The position numbers were made by a program, and so were the translations under genes. 64,000 bases of DNA from Halopseudomonas phragmitis (GTDB lineage Bacteria > Pseudomonadota > Gammaproteobacteria > Pseudomonadales > Pseudomonadaceae): NCBI RefSeq assembly GCF_002056295.1, contig NZ_CP020100.1:2875501-2939500 (forward strand), written 5' to 3'. Within the stretch, counting starts at the first letter, position 1; every line of letters begins with the position of its first letter. Shown here one piece after another: positions 55,065 to 64,000 of this stretch. Below the pieces are notes generated by a model. That model saw only the letters and a list, made by a program, of their open reading frames with translations. It searched no databases and was not told where the DNA came from.

Positions 55065-56637
55065 GTGACTCGTTAAGTTTTAGCGTGATGCGTCGCGGGC
55101 TCAGATCGGTGCGGGCAGGCTGCTCCAGCGGGCTGTCCAGCTCATGCTCAACCGGATCGGCTTCGGCGGTCTCTTCGGGTAACTCTGAGTGGGCAAAGAT
55201 TTCCCTGGGGAGCTGTTCGGGATGCTGAAACAGCTGGCGCTGGGAGAACAGACTGGTCCAGGGCAGCTTGCAGATGTTGCCCAGTGCAGCTTCCAGACCT
55301 TCGGCACTACAGGCGAACAGGAACAGATACAGCTTGCCATCAATCATTGTGGCAATATCGCCAAAGCGGCGGATGCTCAATTGCCCAAGACACTGGGCGG
55401 GTTTCAGACTGCTGGAGATCTGCAGCTCGACCAACTGATGGGAAATATCGCCGGAGGCGGTTTCGTACACCTGATCAAGGGTGGCCAGAAACTCCGATGG
55501 TTGCAGCAAACCACGTACTTGCGGTGGCTGTAATCTGGCCATCAGTGCTTCCATATCATCGCTGGCCGGACGAAACCAGAGCTGCCCCTGAATGCTGTTG
55601 ATCAACATCAGGAAGTGTTCGCCTGGGGTACGGGCAGGAATGATCAGATTGGCACCGCTGACCAGCAGCAACTGTTGATCGCGGTGACGCAGACAGGCAT
55701 TCAGCTCCCGGACGACAATTTTTATGGCACTGCCGCAGGCGTTGCGCAGGCGCCTGGCCATACGCGCCAGGGATTCGACCTGACGGTTTTCGTTGACGGC
55801 CAGTACCACGGTCGCGGCTTTGGCGTTAAGGGCTCGATTGAACAGGGTTTCCGCTTGCTCGAAGACGAGCCAGCGTGCCGATAGCGAAGGGATGTCTTGC
55901 AGAGCGCTGCGTTGTATCAGGAACTGGTCGTGATCCGGGGCATGTAACGCCGACTTGTCCAGCAACCCCAGTTCCCGACCAACAAACGACTGCTTGTGCC
56001 ATTCCAATTGGTAGGTTCGGGCGGCGCTGACGCCGAGACTGTTGCGCCAGAACTGTACCTGATAGGTAATGCTGCCCTGTTGACGCTGCATAGTGGCAAA
56101 TCCGGCCATATAGGCGTTCATGCGCACCGGGTCTTGATCAAAGATGGTGCTCAGTCCGTGATTCATTATCACCAGCGTGCAATGGGACTTATGCAGCCAG
56201 CGGCTGAGCTGCCGCAGCCAGGAGGCCGCCTCATCATCCTCAATGGCTGACCAGGCCGATTCAGGCAGCACCATAAGCACCAGACTGCCCTTGGTCTTGA
56301 TGCAGCGCTTGAGCTCGATGAGCAGGTGGCGTACCGCCAAGGGGGCAGCGTCCAGGGCGATGTCGAACAGGCGCAGGCGGTTGGGGCCCTTGTCAGAGGG
56401 TATTGGTTCAAGGATGGCGTCGAGCATCCCGTTGGCGGCAATCAGAGTGGTGCTTTGTGTGGAGGGGAGAGCGGCCAAAAACTGCCGTGCCAGGCGGCGG
56501 ATATCCGACTCCTGCTCAATTGCCAGCCAGTACAGGCAACCCTGATCGAGGGCAGTATGCTCCCGCGGCAGCTTACGAAAAGCTAAAGTAGGGTACTCCA
56601 AGTGACTCTCCCATCCTTCCGTAGTTTTTTTCGACAT
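55039..56637 (-). CDS. bcsE: Cyclic di-GMP-binding cellulose regulator BcsE
   Basis: A 532-residue cytosolic protein, first in the cellulose operon. In E. coli BcsE binds cyclic di-GMP and joins BcsRQ and BcsF at the synthase. NACLRHRDQQLLLVSGANLIIP contains RHRD (317-320), fitting the RxxD I-site of the GIL domain. The N-terminal receiver-like and NTPase-like domains are visible only as general alpha/beta pattern. It ends in an acidic, Pro-rich tail. Confidence 0.93.
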   Translation of the reverse strand: MSKKTTEGWESHLEYPTLAFRKLPREHTALDQGCLYWLAIEQESDIRRLARQFLAALPSTQSTTLIAANGMLDAILEPIPSDKGPNRLRLFDIALDAAPLAVRHLLIELKRCIKTKGSLVLMVLPESAWSAIEDDEAASWLRQLSRWLHKSHCTLVIMNHGLSTIFDQDPVRMNAYMAGFATMQRQQGSITYQVQFWRNSLGVSAARTYQLEWHKQSFVGRELGLLDKSALHAPDHDQFLIQRSALQDIPSLSARWLVFEQAETLFNRALNAKAATVVLAVNENRQVESLARMARRLRNACGSAIKIVVRELNACLRHRDQQLLLVSGANLIIPARTPGEHFLMLINSIQGQLWFRPASDDMEALMARLQPPQVRGLLQPSEFLATLDQVYETASGDISHQLVELQISSSLKPAQCLGQLSIRRFGDIATMIDGKLYLFLFACSAEGLEAALGNICKLPWTSLFSQRQLFQHPEQLPREIFAHSELPEETAEADPVEHELDSPLEQPARTDLSPRRITLKLNESHDDVFGTA

Positions 56638-56826
56638 CCAATATCAGTAATCACAGCCCTGATATGACAGAGTGTAGTCAATGTCTTGCCCTATGCAGGG
56701 GCAAACAATCATCTGAACCTTTCCATTTCTGTGCTTGGGAAGTGCTGGGGTTTCAGATGCGAGGGGCTGAAGAATTCCCGTACTTGACTTGCTTGCGTGC
56801 TGTCATATTTTTGGCGACAAGGTCTT

Positions 56827-56856
56827 TTTATGAGAATTGAAATGGCAATATGTCAA
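56827..56856 (-). promoter_or_regulatory. Candidate sigma-70 promoter of the bcs operon
   Basis: On the minus strand TTGACA (56851-56856) is followed after 18 nt by CATAAA (56827-56832). This gives a leader of roughly 180 nt before bcsE. It is the best -35/-10 pair in the 302-nt gap between lpxH and bcsE. Confidence 0.45.
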
Positions 56857-56862
56857 AGAAGT

Positions 56863-56904
56863 GTCATTTTGACGGAATGCTCGGAGTAGTGTCAATACGA
56901 CACT
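56863..56904. promoter_or_regulatory. Cluster of palindromic sites upstream of the bcs promoter
   Basis: GTCATTTTGAC (56863-56873) and a perfect AGTGTC-AATAC-GACACT repeat (56888-56904) lie just upstream of the -35 element. AGTGTCA occurs twice, 28 nt apart (56860 and 56888). The GTCA...TGAC layout recalls the FleQ consensus of P. aeruginosa, but the spacing is shorter than that consensus. Confidence 0.45.
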
Positions 56905-56917
56905 GCCTAGATGGCGT

Positions 56918-56950
56918 AGAAAAAATAAGGAAACCTGATTTAGGTCAGGT
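56918..56950 (-). terminator. Terminator of the ppiB-lpxH unit
   Basis: ACCTGA (56933-56938) and TCAGGT (56945-56950) form a 6-bp stem that overlaps the lpxH stop. On the minus strand it is followed by TTCCTTATTTTTTC. Confidence 0.6.
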
Positions 56951-57665
56951 CAAAGGACTCTAGCTGCTGGCCGTTCTGATCGATGGTCAAGACCCAGCCG
57001 TACTTGTCCCAGTCGCCAAGCACAATGCGTTGGGCGGGTTGGCCGTCCAGCATCAGATCATGCACGGCAGGCCGGTGGGTATGGCCATGAATCAGGGTGT
57101 GCACTTTGAATTTACGCATGACGTCAGCGACGGCGCCCAGATTGACATCGGTGATGTCGCTGGGCTTGAGTCGGGTACGGGCCATGCTTTCGGCGCGCAG
57201 TTTGCGGCCGATGCGATAGCGGGTCTTCAGCGGCAGATTGCGCAGGATGAAACGGCTGACCGGGTTACGCAGCCAGCGGCGCATTTTCATGTAGCCCAGG
57301 TCATCGATGCAGAGGCTGTCGCCATGCATCAGCAGTACCGGCTCGCCGTTGAGTTCGATGCGTTGGGGGTCGCTCAGCAGGGTGCAGCGCGCTTCACGGC
57401 AGAAACGCCGGCCAATCAGAAAGTCACGATTGCCGTGCATCAAAAATACCTTCACGCCCCGGTTTGCCAGTTGGGCGAGGGCGGTGGTAACTTCGCGCGC
57501 CAGCGGGTTGGGGTCGTCATCGCCGAGCCAGACCTCGAAGAAGTCACCCAATATATAGAGGGCGTCGGCAGTTGCTGCACGCTCGCGCAGGAAAGACAAG
57601 AACGCCCGGGTGATATCCGGGCGTTCGGCTTCCAGATGCAGATCGGAAATGAACAGGTAGCGCAA
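56940..57665 (-). CDS. lpxH: UDP-2,3-diacylglucosamine diphosphatase
   Basis: A 241-residue calcineurin-type phosphoesterase that makes lipid X (2,3-diacylglucosamine 1-phosphate) in lipid A synthesis. Metal-binding motifs are FISDLHL (Asp8, His10), [31 protein letters not shown], and the final [12 protein letters not shown]. It starts 1 nt after ppiB and is cotranscribed with it. lpxH-ppiB divergent from glnS-cysS matches P. aeruginosa. Confidence 0.97.
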   Translation of the reverse strand: MRYLFISDLHLEAERPDITRAFLSFLRERAATADALYILGDFFEVWLGDDDPNPLAREVTTALAQLANRGVKVFLMHGNRDFLIGRRFCREARCTLLSDPQRIELNGEPVLLMHGDSLCIDDLGYMKMRRWLRNPVSRFILRNLPLKTRYRIGRKLRAESMARTRLKPSDITDVNLGAVADVMRKFKVHTLIHGHTHRPAVHDLMLDGQPAQRIVLGDWDKYGWVLTIDQNGQQLESFDLT

Positions 57666-57666
57666 G

Positions 57667-58161
57667 TTACTCGACCAGTTCAGCGCGCTCGATGATCACG
57701 TCCTCGACCGGCACGTCCTGATGGCCGGCGCGCATGGTGGTCGATACGGCCTTGATCTGGTTGACTACGTCCAGACCCTCGACCACCTGACCGAACACGG
57801 CATAACCCCAGCCCTGAATGGTCGGGGCAGTGTGGTTGAGGAAGTCATTATCGGCGACGTTGATGAAGAACTGGGCGCTGGCCGAATGCGGCTCCATGGT
57901 CCGGGCCATGGCGATGGTGCCGATCTTGTTGCCGATGCCGTTGTTGGCTTCGTTCTCGATTGGGGCGCGGGTATCTTTCTGCTTCATGCCCGGCTCGAAG
58001 CCGCCGCCCTGGATCATGAAGTTACCAATCACCCGGTGAAAGATGGTGTTGTCATAGTGGCCGTCACGGACATACTGCTTGAAGTTTGCAACGGTCTTGG
58101 GCGCCTTGTCGGCAAAGAGCTCCAGGGTAATGACGCCATAGTTGGTGTGCAGTTTGACCAT
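57667..58161 (-). CDS. ppiB: Peptidyl-prolyl cis-trans isomerase B (cytosolic cyclophilin)
   Basis: A 164-residue cyclophilin with no signal peptide. The active-site blocks are [13 protein letters not shown] (Arg and Phe), [25 protein letters not shown], and [14 protein letters not shown]. It accelerates proline isomerisation in the cytoplasm. It is divergent from glnS with a 164-nt gap. Confidence 0.97.
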   Translation of the reverse strand: MVKLHTNYGVITLELFADKAPKTVANFKQYVRDGHYDNTIFHRVIGNFMIQGGGFEPGMKQKDTRAPIENEANNGIGNKIGTIAMARTMEPHSASAQFFINVADNDFLNHTAPTIQGWGYAVFGQVVEGLDVVNQIKAVSTTMRAGHQDVPVEDVIIERAELVE

Positions 58162-58325
58162 GTCGGATAGTCCTCGGGGTTGTTCGCGAATAAATCATTG
58201 ATCAGTCAGGTACGCGCATTCAGGCGCCTGACCATTTGCGTTATGATAAGCGTTTTGGCCAAGGCGGCCTAGATAAAATCGGCAATGCCCACCGGCAGCG
58301 CCCCGAACTGAGTCACATAAACCCT

Positions 58326-59993
58326 ATGAACAAACCGGAATCCACCGCGCCCGCCCACTTCCTTCGCCAGATCGTCCAGGCCGACCTGGAAGCAGGCAAG
58401 CACAGCCAGATCGTCACCCGCTTTCCGCCGGAGCCCAACGGCTACCTGCACATCGGGCATGCCAAATCGATCTGTCTGAACTTCGGCCTGGCTGGGGAGT
58501 TTGGCGGCGTCTGCAACCTGCGTTTCGATGATACCAACCCGACCAAGGAAGAGCAGGAGTACATTGACGCGATCAAGCAGGACGTCGAGTGGCTGGGTTT
58601 CCAGTGGGCGGGCGAAGTGCGTCACGCCTCGGACTACTTCGACCAGTTGCACGCCTGGGCCATCGAGCTGATCAAGGCGGGCAAGGCCTATGTCTGCGAC
58701 CTGACCCCAGAGCAGGCCCGCGAATACCGTGGCAGCCTGACCGAGCCGGGCAAGAACAGCCCGTTCCGTGATCGCAGTGTCGAGGAAAACCTGGACCTGT
58801 TCGCTCGTATGACCGCCGGTGAGTTCGCCGATGGCGCCAAGGTGCTGCGGGCCAAGATCGACATGAGCGCGCCGAACATGAATCTGCGTGATCCGATCAT
58901 CTACCGCATTCGTCATGCCCATCACCACCAGACCGGCGACAAATGGTGCGTGTACCCTAGCTATGACTTCACCCATGGCCAGTCAGACGCCATCGAGGGC
59001 ATCACTCACTCGATCTGCACCCTGGAGTTTGAGGATCACCGCCCACTGTACGAATGGTTCCTCGACAACCTGCCGGTACCCTGCAAACCACGCCAGTACG
59101 AGTTCGCCCGCCTGAACCTGAACTACACGGTGACCAGCAAGCGCAAGCTCAAGCAACTGGTAGATGAAGGCCATGTGGATGGCTGGGATGATCCGCGCAT
59201 GTCGACCCTGAGCGCTTTCCGTCGGCGCGGCTACACCCCTGCATCTATTCGCGAGTTTTGCGAACGCATTGGCGTGACCCGCTCTGACGGTGTGGTCGAT
59301 ATGGGCATGCTGGAGTTCTGCATTCGTGACGACCTGGATGCCCATGCGCCGCGGGCCATGTGCGTGCTGCGCCCGCTCAAGGTGGTGATTACCAATTACC
59401 CCGAAGGGCAGGTGGAGACCCTGGAACTGCCGCGTCACCCCAAGCAGGATATCGGTGTGCGTGTGCTGCCGTTCAGCCGTGAAATCTACATCGATCGCGA
59501 CGATTTCATGATCGATCCGCCCAAGGGTTACAAGCGTCTGGAGCCGGGTGGTGAAGTACGCCTGCGCGGCAGCTATGTGATCCGTGCCGACGAGGCGATC
59601 ACCGACGCCGAGGGCAACATTGTCGAGCTGCGCTGCAGCTACGATCCGGACACTCTGGGCAAGAATCCCGAAGGCCGCAAGGTCAAGGGGGTGATTCACT
59701 GGGTGCCGGCGGCTGAAAGCATCGAGTGCGAAGTGCGCCTGTATGATCGCCTGTTCAAGACCGCCAACCCGGACAAGGGTGAAGAGGGTGGCAGTTTCCT
59801 CGACAACATCAACCCTGAGTCGCTGGTGGTGCTCAAGGGCTGCCGCGCCGAGCCGTCGCTGGCCGAGGCCAGCCTGGCCGATCGCTTCCAGTTCGAGCGT
59901 GAGGGTTACTTCTGCCTGGACAGCAAGGACTCCAGTGCCGAACTGCCGGTGTTCAACCGCACCGTCACCCTGCGTGACTCCTGGGGGGGCTGA
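58326..59993 (+). CDS. glnS: Glutamine--tRNA ligase
   Basis: A 555-residue class I synthetase charging tRNA-Gln. [16 protein letters not shown] holds the HIGH motif, [15 protein letters not shown] is the typical following block, and VTSKRKL stands for KMSKS. The C-terminal anticodon-binding beta-barrels end at TLRDSWGG. I take the ATG at 58326 (MNKPEST); the frame extends upstream to 58236, but the family starts near here. The stop overlaps the cysS start by one base (TGATG). Confidence 0.97.
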   Translation: MNKPESTAPAHFLRQIVQADLEAGKHSQIVTRFPPEPNGYLHIGHAKSICLNFGLAGEFGGVCNLRFDDTNPTKEEQEYIDAIKQDVEWLGFQWAGEVRHASDYFDQLHAWAIELIKAGKAYVCDLTPEQAREYRGSLTEPGKNSPFRDRSVEENLDLFARMTAGEFADGAKVLRAKIDMSAPNMNLRDPIIYRIRHAHHHQTGDKWCVYPSYDFTHGQSDAIEGITHSICTLEFEDHRPLYEWFLDNLPVPCKPRQYEFARLNLNYTVTSKRKLKQLVDEGHVDGWDDPRMSTLSAFRRRGYTPASIREFCERIGVTRSDGVVDMGMLEFCIRDDLDAHAPRAMCVLRPLKVVITNYPEGQVETLELPRHPKQDIGVRVLPFSREIYIDRDDFMIDPPKGYKRLEPGGEVRLRGSYVIRADEAITDAEGNIVELRCSYDPDTLGKNPEGRKVKGVIHWVPAAESIECEVRLYDRLFKTANPDKGEEGGSFLDNINPESLVVLKGCRAEPSLAEASLADRFQFEREGYFCLDSKDSSAELPVFNRTVTLRDSWGG

Positions 59994-61378
59994 TGGCGCT
60001 GTCGATCTACAACACCCTGAGCAAGGACAAGGCCCCGTTCCAGCCGCTGGAAGGCAATCACGTACGCATGTACGTGTGCGGCATGACCGTATATGACTTC
60101 TGTCATATCGGCCATGCCCGGGTGATGGTCGCTTTCGATGTGATCGCGCGCTGGCTGCGCCACAGTGGCTACCAGCTTACCTACGTGCGCAACATCACTG
60201 ATATCGACGACAAGATCATCAAGCGCGCCAACGAGAACGGCGAGAGCTTCCAGGCCCTGACCGGGCGGATGATCGAGGCCATGCACGAGGATGAGCGCAA
60301 GCTCGCAGTGCTGCCGCCGGATCAGGAGCCACGGGCCAGCGAACACATTGCCGGCATGCATACTATGATCCAGACCCTGATCGACAAGGGCTACGCCTAT
60401 GCCGCCAGCAATGGCGATGTGTATTACCGGGTTGGCAAGTTCGAGGGCTATGGCAAGCTGTCGCGGCGCAAGATTGAGGACCTGAAGATCGGTGCCCGCA
60501 TCGAGGTCGATGAAGCCAAGCAAGACCCGCTGGATTTCGTGCTGTGGAAAGCGGCCAAGCCTGGCGAGCCGAGTTGGGCCTCGCCTTGGGGCGAGGGTCG
60601 CCCCGGCTGGCATATCGAATGCTCGGTCATGTCTACCTGCTGCCTGGGTGATACCTTCGATATCCACGGCGGCGGTCCGGACCTGGTATTTCCACACCAT
60701 GAGAACGAGATTGCCCAGAGCGAAGCCGCAACGGGCAAACCTTACGCCGCTGCCTGGATGCATGCCGGCGCGGTGCGAGTGGATGGCGAAAAGATGTCCA
60801 AGAGTCTGGGCAACTTCTTCACCATCCGCGAGGTGCTGGAGAAGTACCACCCCGAGGTGGTGCGCTACCTGTTGGTGGCCAGTCATTACCGCAGTGCTAT
60901 CAATTACTCCGAGGATAACCTCAAGGAAGCCAAGTCGGCGCTGGAGCGTTTTTATAATGCTCTCAAGGGGTTGCCTCAGGCTCCTGCGACTGGAGGTGAA
61001 GAGTTTGTCGCGCGTTTTGCCGCAGCAATGGATGATGACTTCAACACCCCGGAAGCCTGCGCGGTGCTGTTCGATATGGCTCGTGAGGTCAATCGCCTGA
61101 AGGACAGCGATCCCCAGTCTGCTGCGGCCCTGGCCGCACGTCTGCGTGAACTGGCCGGGCTACTGGGCGTGCTACAACTGGATGCCGATGCCTTCCTACA
61201 GGCAGGCGCTGCCGGCAAGGTCGATGCGGCTGAGGTGGAAGCGCTGATTCAGGCTCGCCTGCAAGCGCGGGCCGAGAAGAACTGGGCCGAATCCGACCGT
61301 ATCCGTGATCAGCTCACTGCCATGGGGGTGGTGTTGGAAGATGGCAAGGGCGGTACCACCTGGCGCCTGGCTGATTAG
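59993..61378 (+). CDS. cysS: Cysteine--tRNA ligase
   Basis: A 461-residue class I synthetase. [17 protein letters not shown] holds the first zinc Cys and the HIGH motif. WHIECSVMS and [11 protein letters not shown] give the remaining zinc-site residues, and EKMSKSLGN is the KMSKS loop. It is translationally coupled to glnS. In P. aeruginosa folD follows, whereas here a palindromic repeat and a serine hydrolase do. Confidence 0.97.
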   Translation: MALSIYNTLSKDKAPFQPLEGNHVRMYVCGMTVYDFCHIGHARVMVAFDVIARWLRHSGYQLTYVRNITDIDDKIIKRANENGESFQALTGRMIEAMHEDERKLAVLPPDQEPRASEHIAGMHTMIQTLIDKGYAYAASNGDVYYRVGKFEGYGKLSRRKIEDLKIGARIEVDEAKQDPLDFVLWKAAKPGEPSWASPWGEGRPGWHIECSVMSTCCLGDTFDIHGGGPDLVFPHHENEIAQSEAATGKPYAAAWMHAGAVRVDGEKMSKSLGNFFTIREVLEKYHPEVVRYLLVASHYRSAINYSEDNLKEAKSALERFYNALKGLPQAPATGGEEFVARFAAAMDDDFNTPEACAVLFDMAREVNRLKDSDPQSAAALAARLRELAGLLGVLQLDADAFLQAGAAGKVDAAEVEALIQARLQARAEKNWAESDRIRDQLTAMGVVLEDGKGGTTWRLAD

Positions 61379-61386
61379 CCTACGGC

Positions 61387-61446
61387 AGGAGCGTCTGCGA
61401 GCACGAATGAATCTTGCAGCCGCATTCGCGGCCGCAGGCCGCTCCT
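61387..61446. repeat. REP-like palindromic element
   Basis: AGGAGCG (61387-61393) and CGCTCCT (61440-61446) are inverted ends of a 60-nt element. Inside, GCCGC-ATTC-GCGGC (61419-61432) forms a 5-bp hairpin. Read on the minus strand it begins AGGAGCGGCC, the kind of sequence typical of Pseudomonas REP units. It fills the gap between cysS and the converging hydrolase, and may also stop transcription. Confidence 0.6.
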
Positions 61447-61467
61447 AGCCAGGGTGGTGCATGCGAC

Positions 61468-62685
61468 TCAATCGACTATCGCGCCATTGATAATGGCGCG
61501 TAGCTCCTGCCGAATCGCGTAACTGGAAGAAGGGATCAACTGGGTCATGAAGATCATGATCAGATCCTCGACTGGGTCGATGAAGAAATTGGTACTGGCC
61601 ATACCGCCCCAACCGTACTCGCCGCATGAGCCAATGGTTTGTGATCTGGCGACATCCTGCTTGACCGAGAATCCCAAGCCAAAGCCGGTGCCATCATAGG
61701 GCGTTTCGCTGAACGAGCCAGCGCGGGCCAGGCTGGGCAGATCCTGGTTGCCGGGCAGGTGATTCAGGCGCATGAACTCGAGTGTCTTGCGGCCAATGAT
61801 TCGGGCACCTTCAAACTCGCCGCCATTGGCCAGGGCCTGGGCAAAGCGGTAGTAGTCATCAATGGTCGAGATCAGGCCGCCACCGCCGGAAAGAAAGTTG
61901 GGTTTGCGGCTGAAGTGCGATCTGTGCGGGTCGTCCTGCAGGCTGAAGCGATCACCCGGCTGGTACTGATAGCAGGCCGCGAAACGCCCGAGCTTGTCGG
62001 CCGGTACGCTGAAGAAGGTATCCTGCATCCCCAACGGCTGAAAAATATGCTCGGCGAAATACTCGTCCAGGCTCTGGCCTGACAGCAGTTGGACCAGATA
62101 GCCGCAGACATCGGTAGCCACCGAGTAATTCCACGCGGTTCCCGGTGAGAACTCCAGCGGCAGGCGCGACAGCTCATCCACCAACTGTTCCAGGGTCATC
62201 CCGCCGCTGCCATCCAGCTTCAGCTCGCGGTAGGCGGCATCGACGTTGCTGCGATTCATGAAACTGTAGGTCAGGCCCGATTGATGGGTGAGCAGGTCGC
62301 GCACGGTCATTGGCCGCTGACAGGCGCTGGTCACGAACTGAGGGTAGACCCCGGCCTTGTAGACACGCAGGTTCTGCCATGAAGGAATGTACTTGCTTAC
62401 CGGATCATCCAGCAGGAAGCGACCCTGCTCGTAAAGCTGCATCAAAGCGATCGAAGTGATCGGCTTGGTCATCGAATAGATGCGAAACAGCGTGTCGCGC
62501 TCAATCGGCAGATTTCGCTCAACATCCCGCAGCCCTTGAGCCTTGCACCAGACTACCTCGCCGCGCCGGGCTACCATGGTCAAGGTGCCAGCCAGTTTTC
62601 CGGGGGCCAGATAGGCACGTTGAATGTGCTCGGCAATACGGTCTAGGCGGCCAAGGTCAAGGCCGGCGATCAGGGAGTCAGTCAT
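61468..62685 (-). CDS. Class C beta-lactamase-like serine hydrolase (EstB-type)
   Basis: A 405-residue enzyme of the beta-lactamase/esterase group. SMTK (Ser71, Lys74) is the SxxK nucleophile motif, and WNYSVATD supplies the Tyr. The absence of a signal peptide makes a true periplasmic beta-lactamase unlikely; cytosolic esterases such as EstB have this form. The ATG at 62685 is chosen by length; an ATG at 62706 would add seven residues, and neither has a strong ribosome site. The physiological substrate is unknown. Confidence 0.86.
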   Translation of the reverse strand: MTDSLIAGLDLGRLDRIAEHIQRAYLAPGKLAGTLTMVARRGEVVWCKAQGLRDVERNLPIERDTLFRIYSMTKPITSIALMQLYEQGRFLLDDPVSKYIPSWQNLRVYKAGVYPQFVTSACQRPMTVRDLLTHQSGLTYSFMNRSNVDAAYRELKLDGSGGMTLEQLVDELSRLPLEFSPGTAWNYSVATDVCGYLVQLLSGQSLDEYFAEHIFQPLGMQDTFFSVPADKLGRFAACYQYQPGDRFSLQDDPHRSHFSRKPNFLSGGGGLISTIDDYYRFAQALANGGEFEGARIIGRKTLEFMRLNHLPGNQDLPSLARAGSFSETPYDGTGFGLGFSVKQDVARSQTIGSCGEYGWGGMASTNFFIDPVEDLIMIFMTQLIPSSSYAIRQELRAIINGAIVD

Positions 62686-62828
62686 GCAGGGTGTCCGGTG
62701 GATCATTGAGGTGGCTACGTTACCTGTATCTCGTTGACCGCTTCAAGCTTTGTCATTGCCCTCTTGTGGGCGAGATGGCCGATCGGTAAGAATCGTGCCA
62801 CCTTCAGCCGCATGAGGAATGCCATGAA

Positions 62829-63206
62829 ATGAGCCAAGCGTCTCCCTGTCTGAATTGTGGTGCCTGTTGTGCCACTTTCAGGGTTTCGTTTTACTGGGCA
62901 GAAACGGATGCCGCCCCGGAGGGTTCAATCCCCCAACATCTGACGGAACAGGTAACTCCGCATATCAGCTGTATGCGCGGCACTAATCAGAAACCGACGC
63001 GCTGCGTGGCGCTACTTGGTGAGGTTGGTGAGGCGGTACGTTGCAGCATCTACGAAAAAAGATCTTCCACCTGCCGGGAGTTCATCTGGCATGGTGAGAA
63101 TGGTCAGGACAATCTGGATTGTCAGCGCGCCAGGGCCGCCCATGGCCTGCCCCCGCTGCCATCCAATCCCCAAGGCCCGGGCCTGATCCCGATCATCGCT
63201 GCGTGA
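62829..63206 (+). CDS. YkgJ-family cysteine-cluster protein
   Basis: A 125-residue protein with CLNCGACC near the start (Cys7, 10, 13, 14) and later cysteines at about 48, 59, 72, 82 and 97. This is the zinc/iron-chelating YkgJ (UPF0153) pattern. The function is unknown. The ATG has GAGGAA 12 nt upstream. Confidence 0.86.
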   Translation: MSQASPCLNCGACCATFRVSFYWAETDAAPEGSIPQHLTEQVTPHISCMRGTNQKPTRCVALLGEVGEAVRCSIYEKRSSTCREFIWHGENGQDNLDCQRARAAHGLPPLPSNPQGPGLIPIIAA

Positions 63207-63207
63207 A

Positions 63208-63239
63208 ACTCACGCTCCGCCATAAGGCGGGGCGTGAGT
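63208..63239. terminator. Hairpin terminator between convergent genes
   Basis: A 14-bp stem with one G-T pair joins ACTCACGCTCCGCC (63208-63221) and GGCGGGGCGTGAGT (63226-63239) around ATAA. It lies directly after the YkgJ stop and before the alpha-E protein stop. Confidence 0.78.
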
Positions 63240-63257
63240 GTTAAGCCGCTTTAACGC

Positions 63258-64000
63258 CTACTGCTGTTGCTGGGCCTGAACATCATGCGGGCCATTGAAC
63301 CAGGTGTGGTGGATAGCCTCATGCAGCTCTATGAAGTCGAGCTGAATTTCATCGACGAAGGCATGCAGCCGGTCAGGCTCGGCAGCTAATGGCAAGATAT
63401 CGGCTTCGGCCAGATGCTTGAGGCAGGCCTCGACCTCCTTTAGCGCTGTTTCATGGCGGGGCAGGGTGCGCAGCCCGGCGGCCAGTTGTTCCAGACTGCA
63501 GGCTACCGACCGGGGGAAATGGCGGTCCTGCAACAGGTAGCGCAGTACGTCAGGCCCGCGAATGCGCAGGCGTACATGCTGGCGATACATTTGATAACCG
63601 GTCAGGGATTTAAGCACGCTCATCCACTGCAGGGTTTCAAAGGGGGTCAGGTCCTCGGGGCTGCGCGGTAACAGGTTGGCTGAACGCACGTCGATCACTC
63701 GGGTGGTCATGTCAGCGCGCTCCAACTGCCTGCCCAGCATCAGGAATGTGCGTGCCGGGGTGTAGCTTAAAGTTCCTTCGATCAAGCCGGTGACGGTCTG
63801 GCAGCTACGAATAACCCGACCGAGAAAGGCGTCGCGCCGGCGCGGGGTGATACCGGCTTCCACCTGTTCCTTGACGTTGAGATAGAGCTGGTTGACCTCT
63901 TCCCAGATTTCCCGCGGGATGACATCACGAGTGGTGCGCAAATTCTCCCGGGCTGCGGCCAGGGAGCTTATGATCGAGCCGGAATAGCGGGTGTCGCCGC
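63258..64000 (-). CDS. Alpha-E domain protein (DUF403), 5'-truncated by window edge
   Basis: The C-terminal 247 residues of an all-helical alpha-E protein. The frame stays open through the window edge and reads GDTRYSGSIISSLAAARENL before the TTG at 63941, which is therefore an internal codon. Landmarks are IPREIWEEVNQLYLNVK, RTFLMLGRQLERADMTTR, FETLQWMSVLKSLTGYQMY and the final ELHEAIHHTWFNG. These proteins (about 315 residues) are usually encoded with a circularly permuted ATP-grasp enzyme and a transglutaminase-like protein, which would lie upstream beyond the window. Their biochemical role is not settled. Confidence 0.9.
   Translation of the reverse strand, partial: GDTRYSGSIISSLAAARENLRTTRDVIPREIWEEVNQLYLNVKEQVEAGITPRRRDAFLGRVIRSCQTVTGLIEGTLSYTPARTFLMLGRQLERADMTTRVIDVRSANLLPRSPEDLTPFETLQWMSVLKSLTGYQMYRQHVRLRIRGPDVLRYLLQDRHFPRSVACSLEQLAAGLRTLPRHETALKEVEACLKHLAEADILPLAAEPDRLHAFVDEIQLDFIELHEAIHHTWFNGPHDVQAQQQQ

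Overview
The window is a contiguous piece of a gammaproteobacterial chromosome, GC-rich and densely coding. Gene order points to the Pseudomonadaceae. Two blocks match the Pseudomonas core genome as I remember it: infA-bpt-aat / ftsK-lolA-rarA-serS-cysG together with tusE-B-C-D / yccA / tRNA-Ser(TGA), and lpxH-ppiB / glnS-cysS. Interspersed palindromic repeats and several gene insertions and losses relative to P. aeruginosa suggest a lineage such as Halopseudomonas (the P. pertucinogena group), but I could not search for this.

Layout. 1-3.7 kb: a MocR-type regulator cut by the left edge, a LysR regulator, and a divergent acyl-CoA dehydrogenase of the ACAD10/11 type. 3.7-13.0 kb: core translation, division, envelope and siroheme genes. 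13.1-34.2 kb: about 21 kb of accessory genes lying between cysG and tusE, where I expect close adjacency in P. aeruginosa. They are corA, a membrane-anchored sulfatase, a glutamine amidotransferase, a CstA / small CC-terminal protein / ArsA-like ATPase module, a TetR-controlled RND efflux pair, an orphan periplasmic binding protein divergent from a diguanylate cyclase, a Cache chemoreceptor, and two phospholipase-D-type cardiolipin synthases flanking a small Fur-box gene. 34.3-36.7 kb: the tus 2-thiouridine relay, yccA and tRNA-Ser. 37-42.7 kb: a NIT-domain chemoreceptor, an epoxide-hydrolase-like enzyme, a TPR protein with histidine motifs, and small proteins of unknown function.

42.9-56.9 kb: a complete type II (E. 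coli-like) cellulose synthesis locus on the minus strand, in the order bcsE-F-G-R-Q-A-B-Z-C. Every gene overlaps the next, so it reads as one transcript from a promoter near 56.85 kb. BcsG predicts phosphoethanolamine-modified cellulose. BcsA (PilZ domain) and BcsE (RxxD site) predict control by cyclic di-GMP, and the window carries one active-looking diguanylate cyclase. 56.9-64 kb: lpxH, ppiB, glnS, cysS, a class-C-beta-lactamase-like serine hydrolase, a YkgJ cysteine-cluster protein, and an alpha-E (DUF403) protein cut by the right edge.

The best candidate for an undescribed system is the three-gene unit at 17.2-20.2 kb. There a short CstA-family carrier, a 94-residue protein ending in Cys-Cys and a single-domain ArsA/GET3-like ATPase are arranged as an operon. 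Other points of interest are a 109-bp repeat with three predicted stems (16.03 kb), a Fur-box small protein (32.7 kb), a 12-bp stem just before tusD, and palindromes upstream of bcs. No CRISPR array, prophage, insertion sequence or rRNA was seen.
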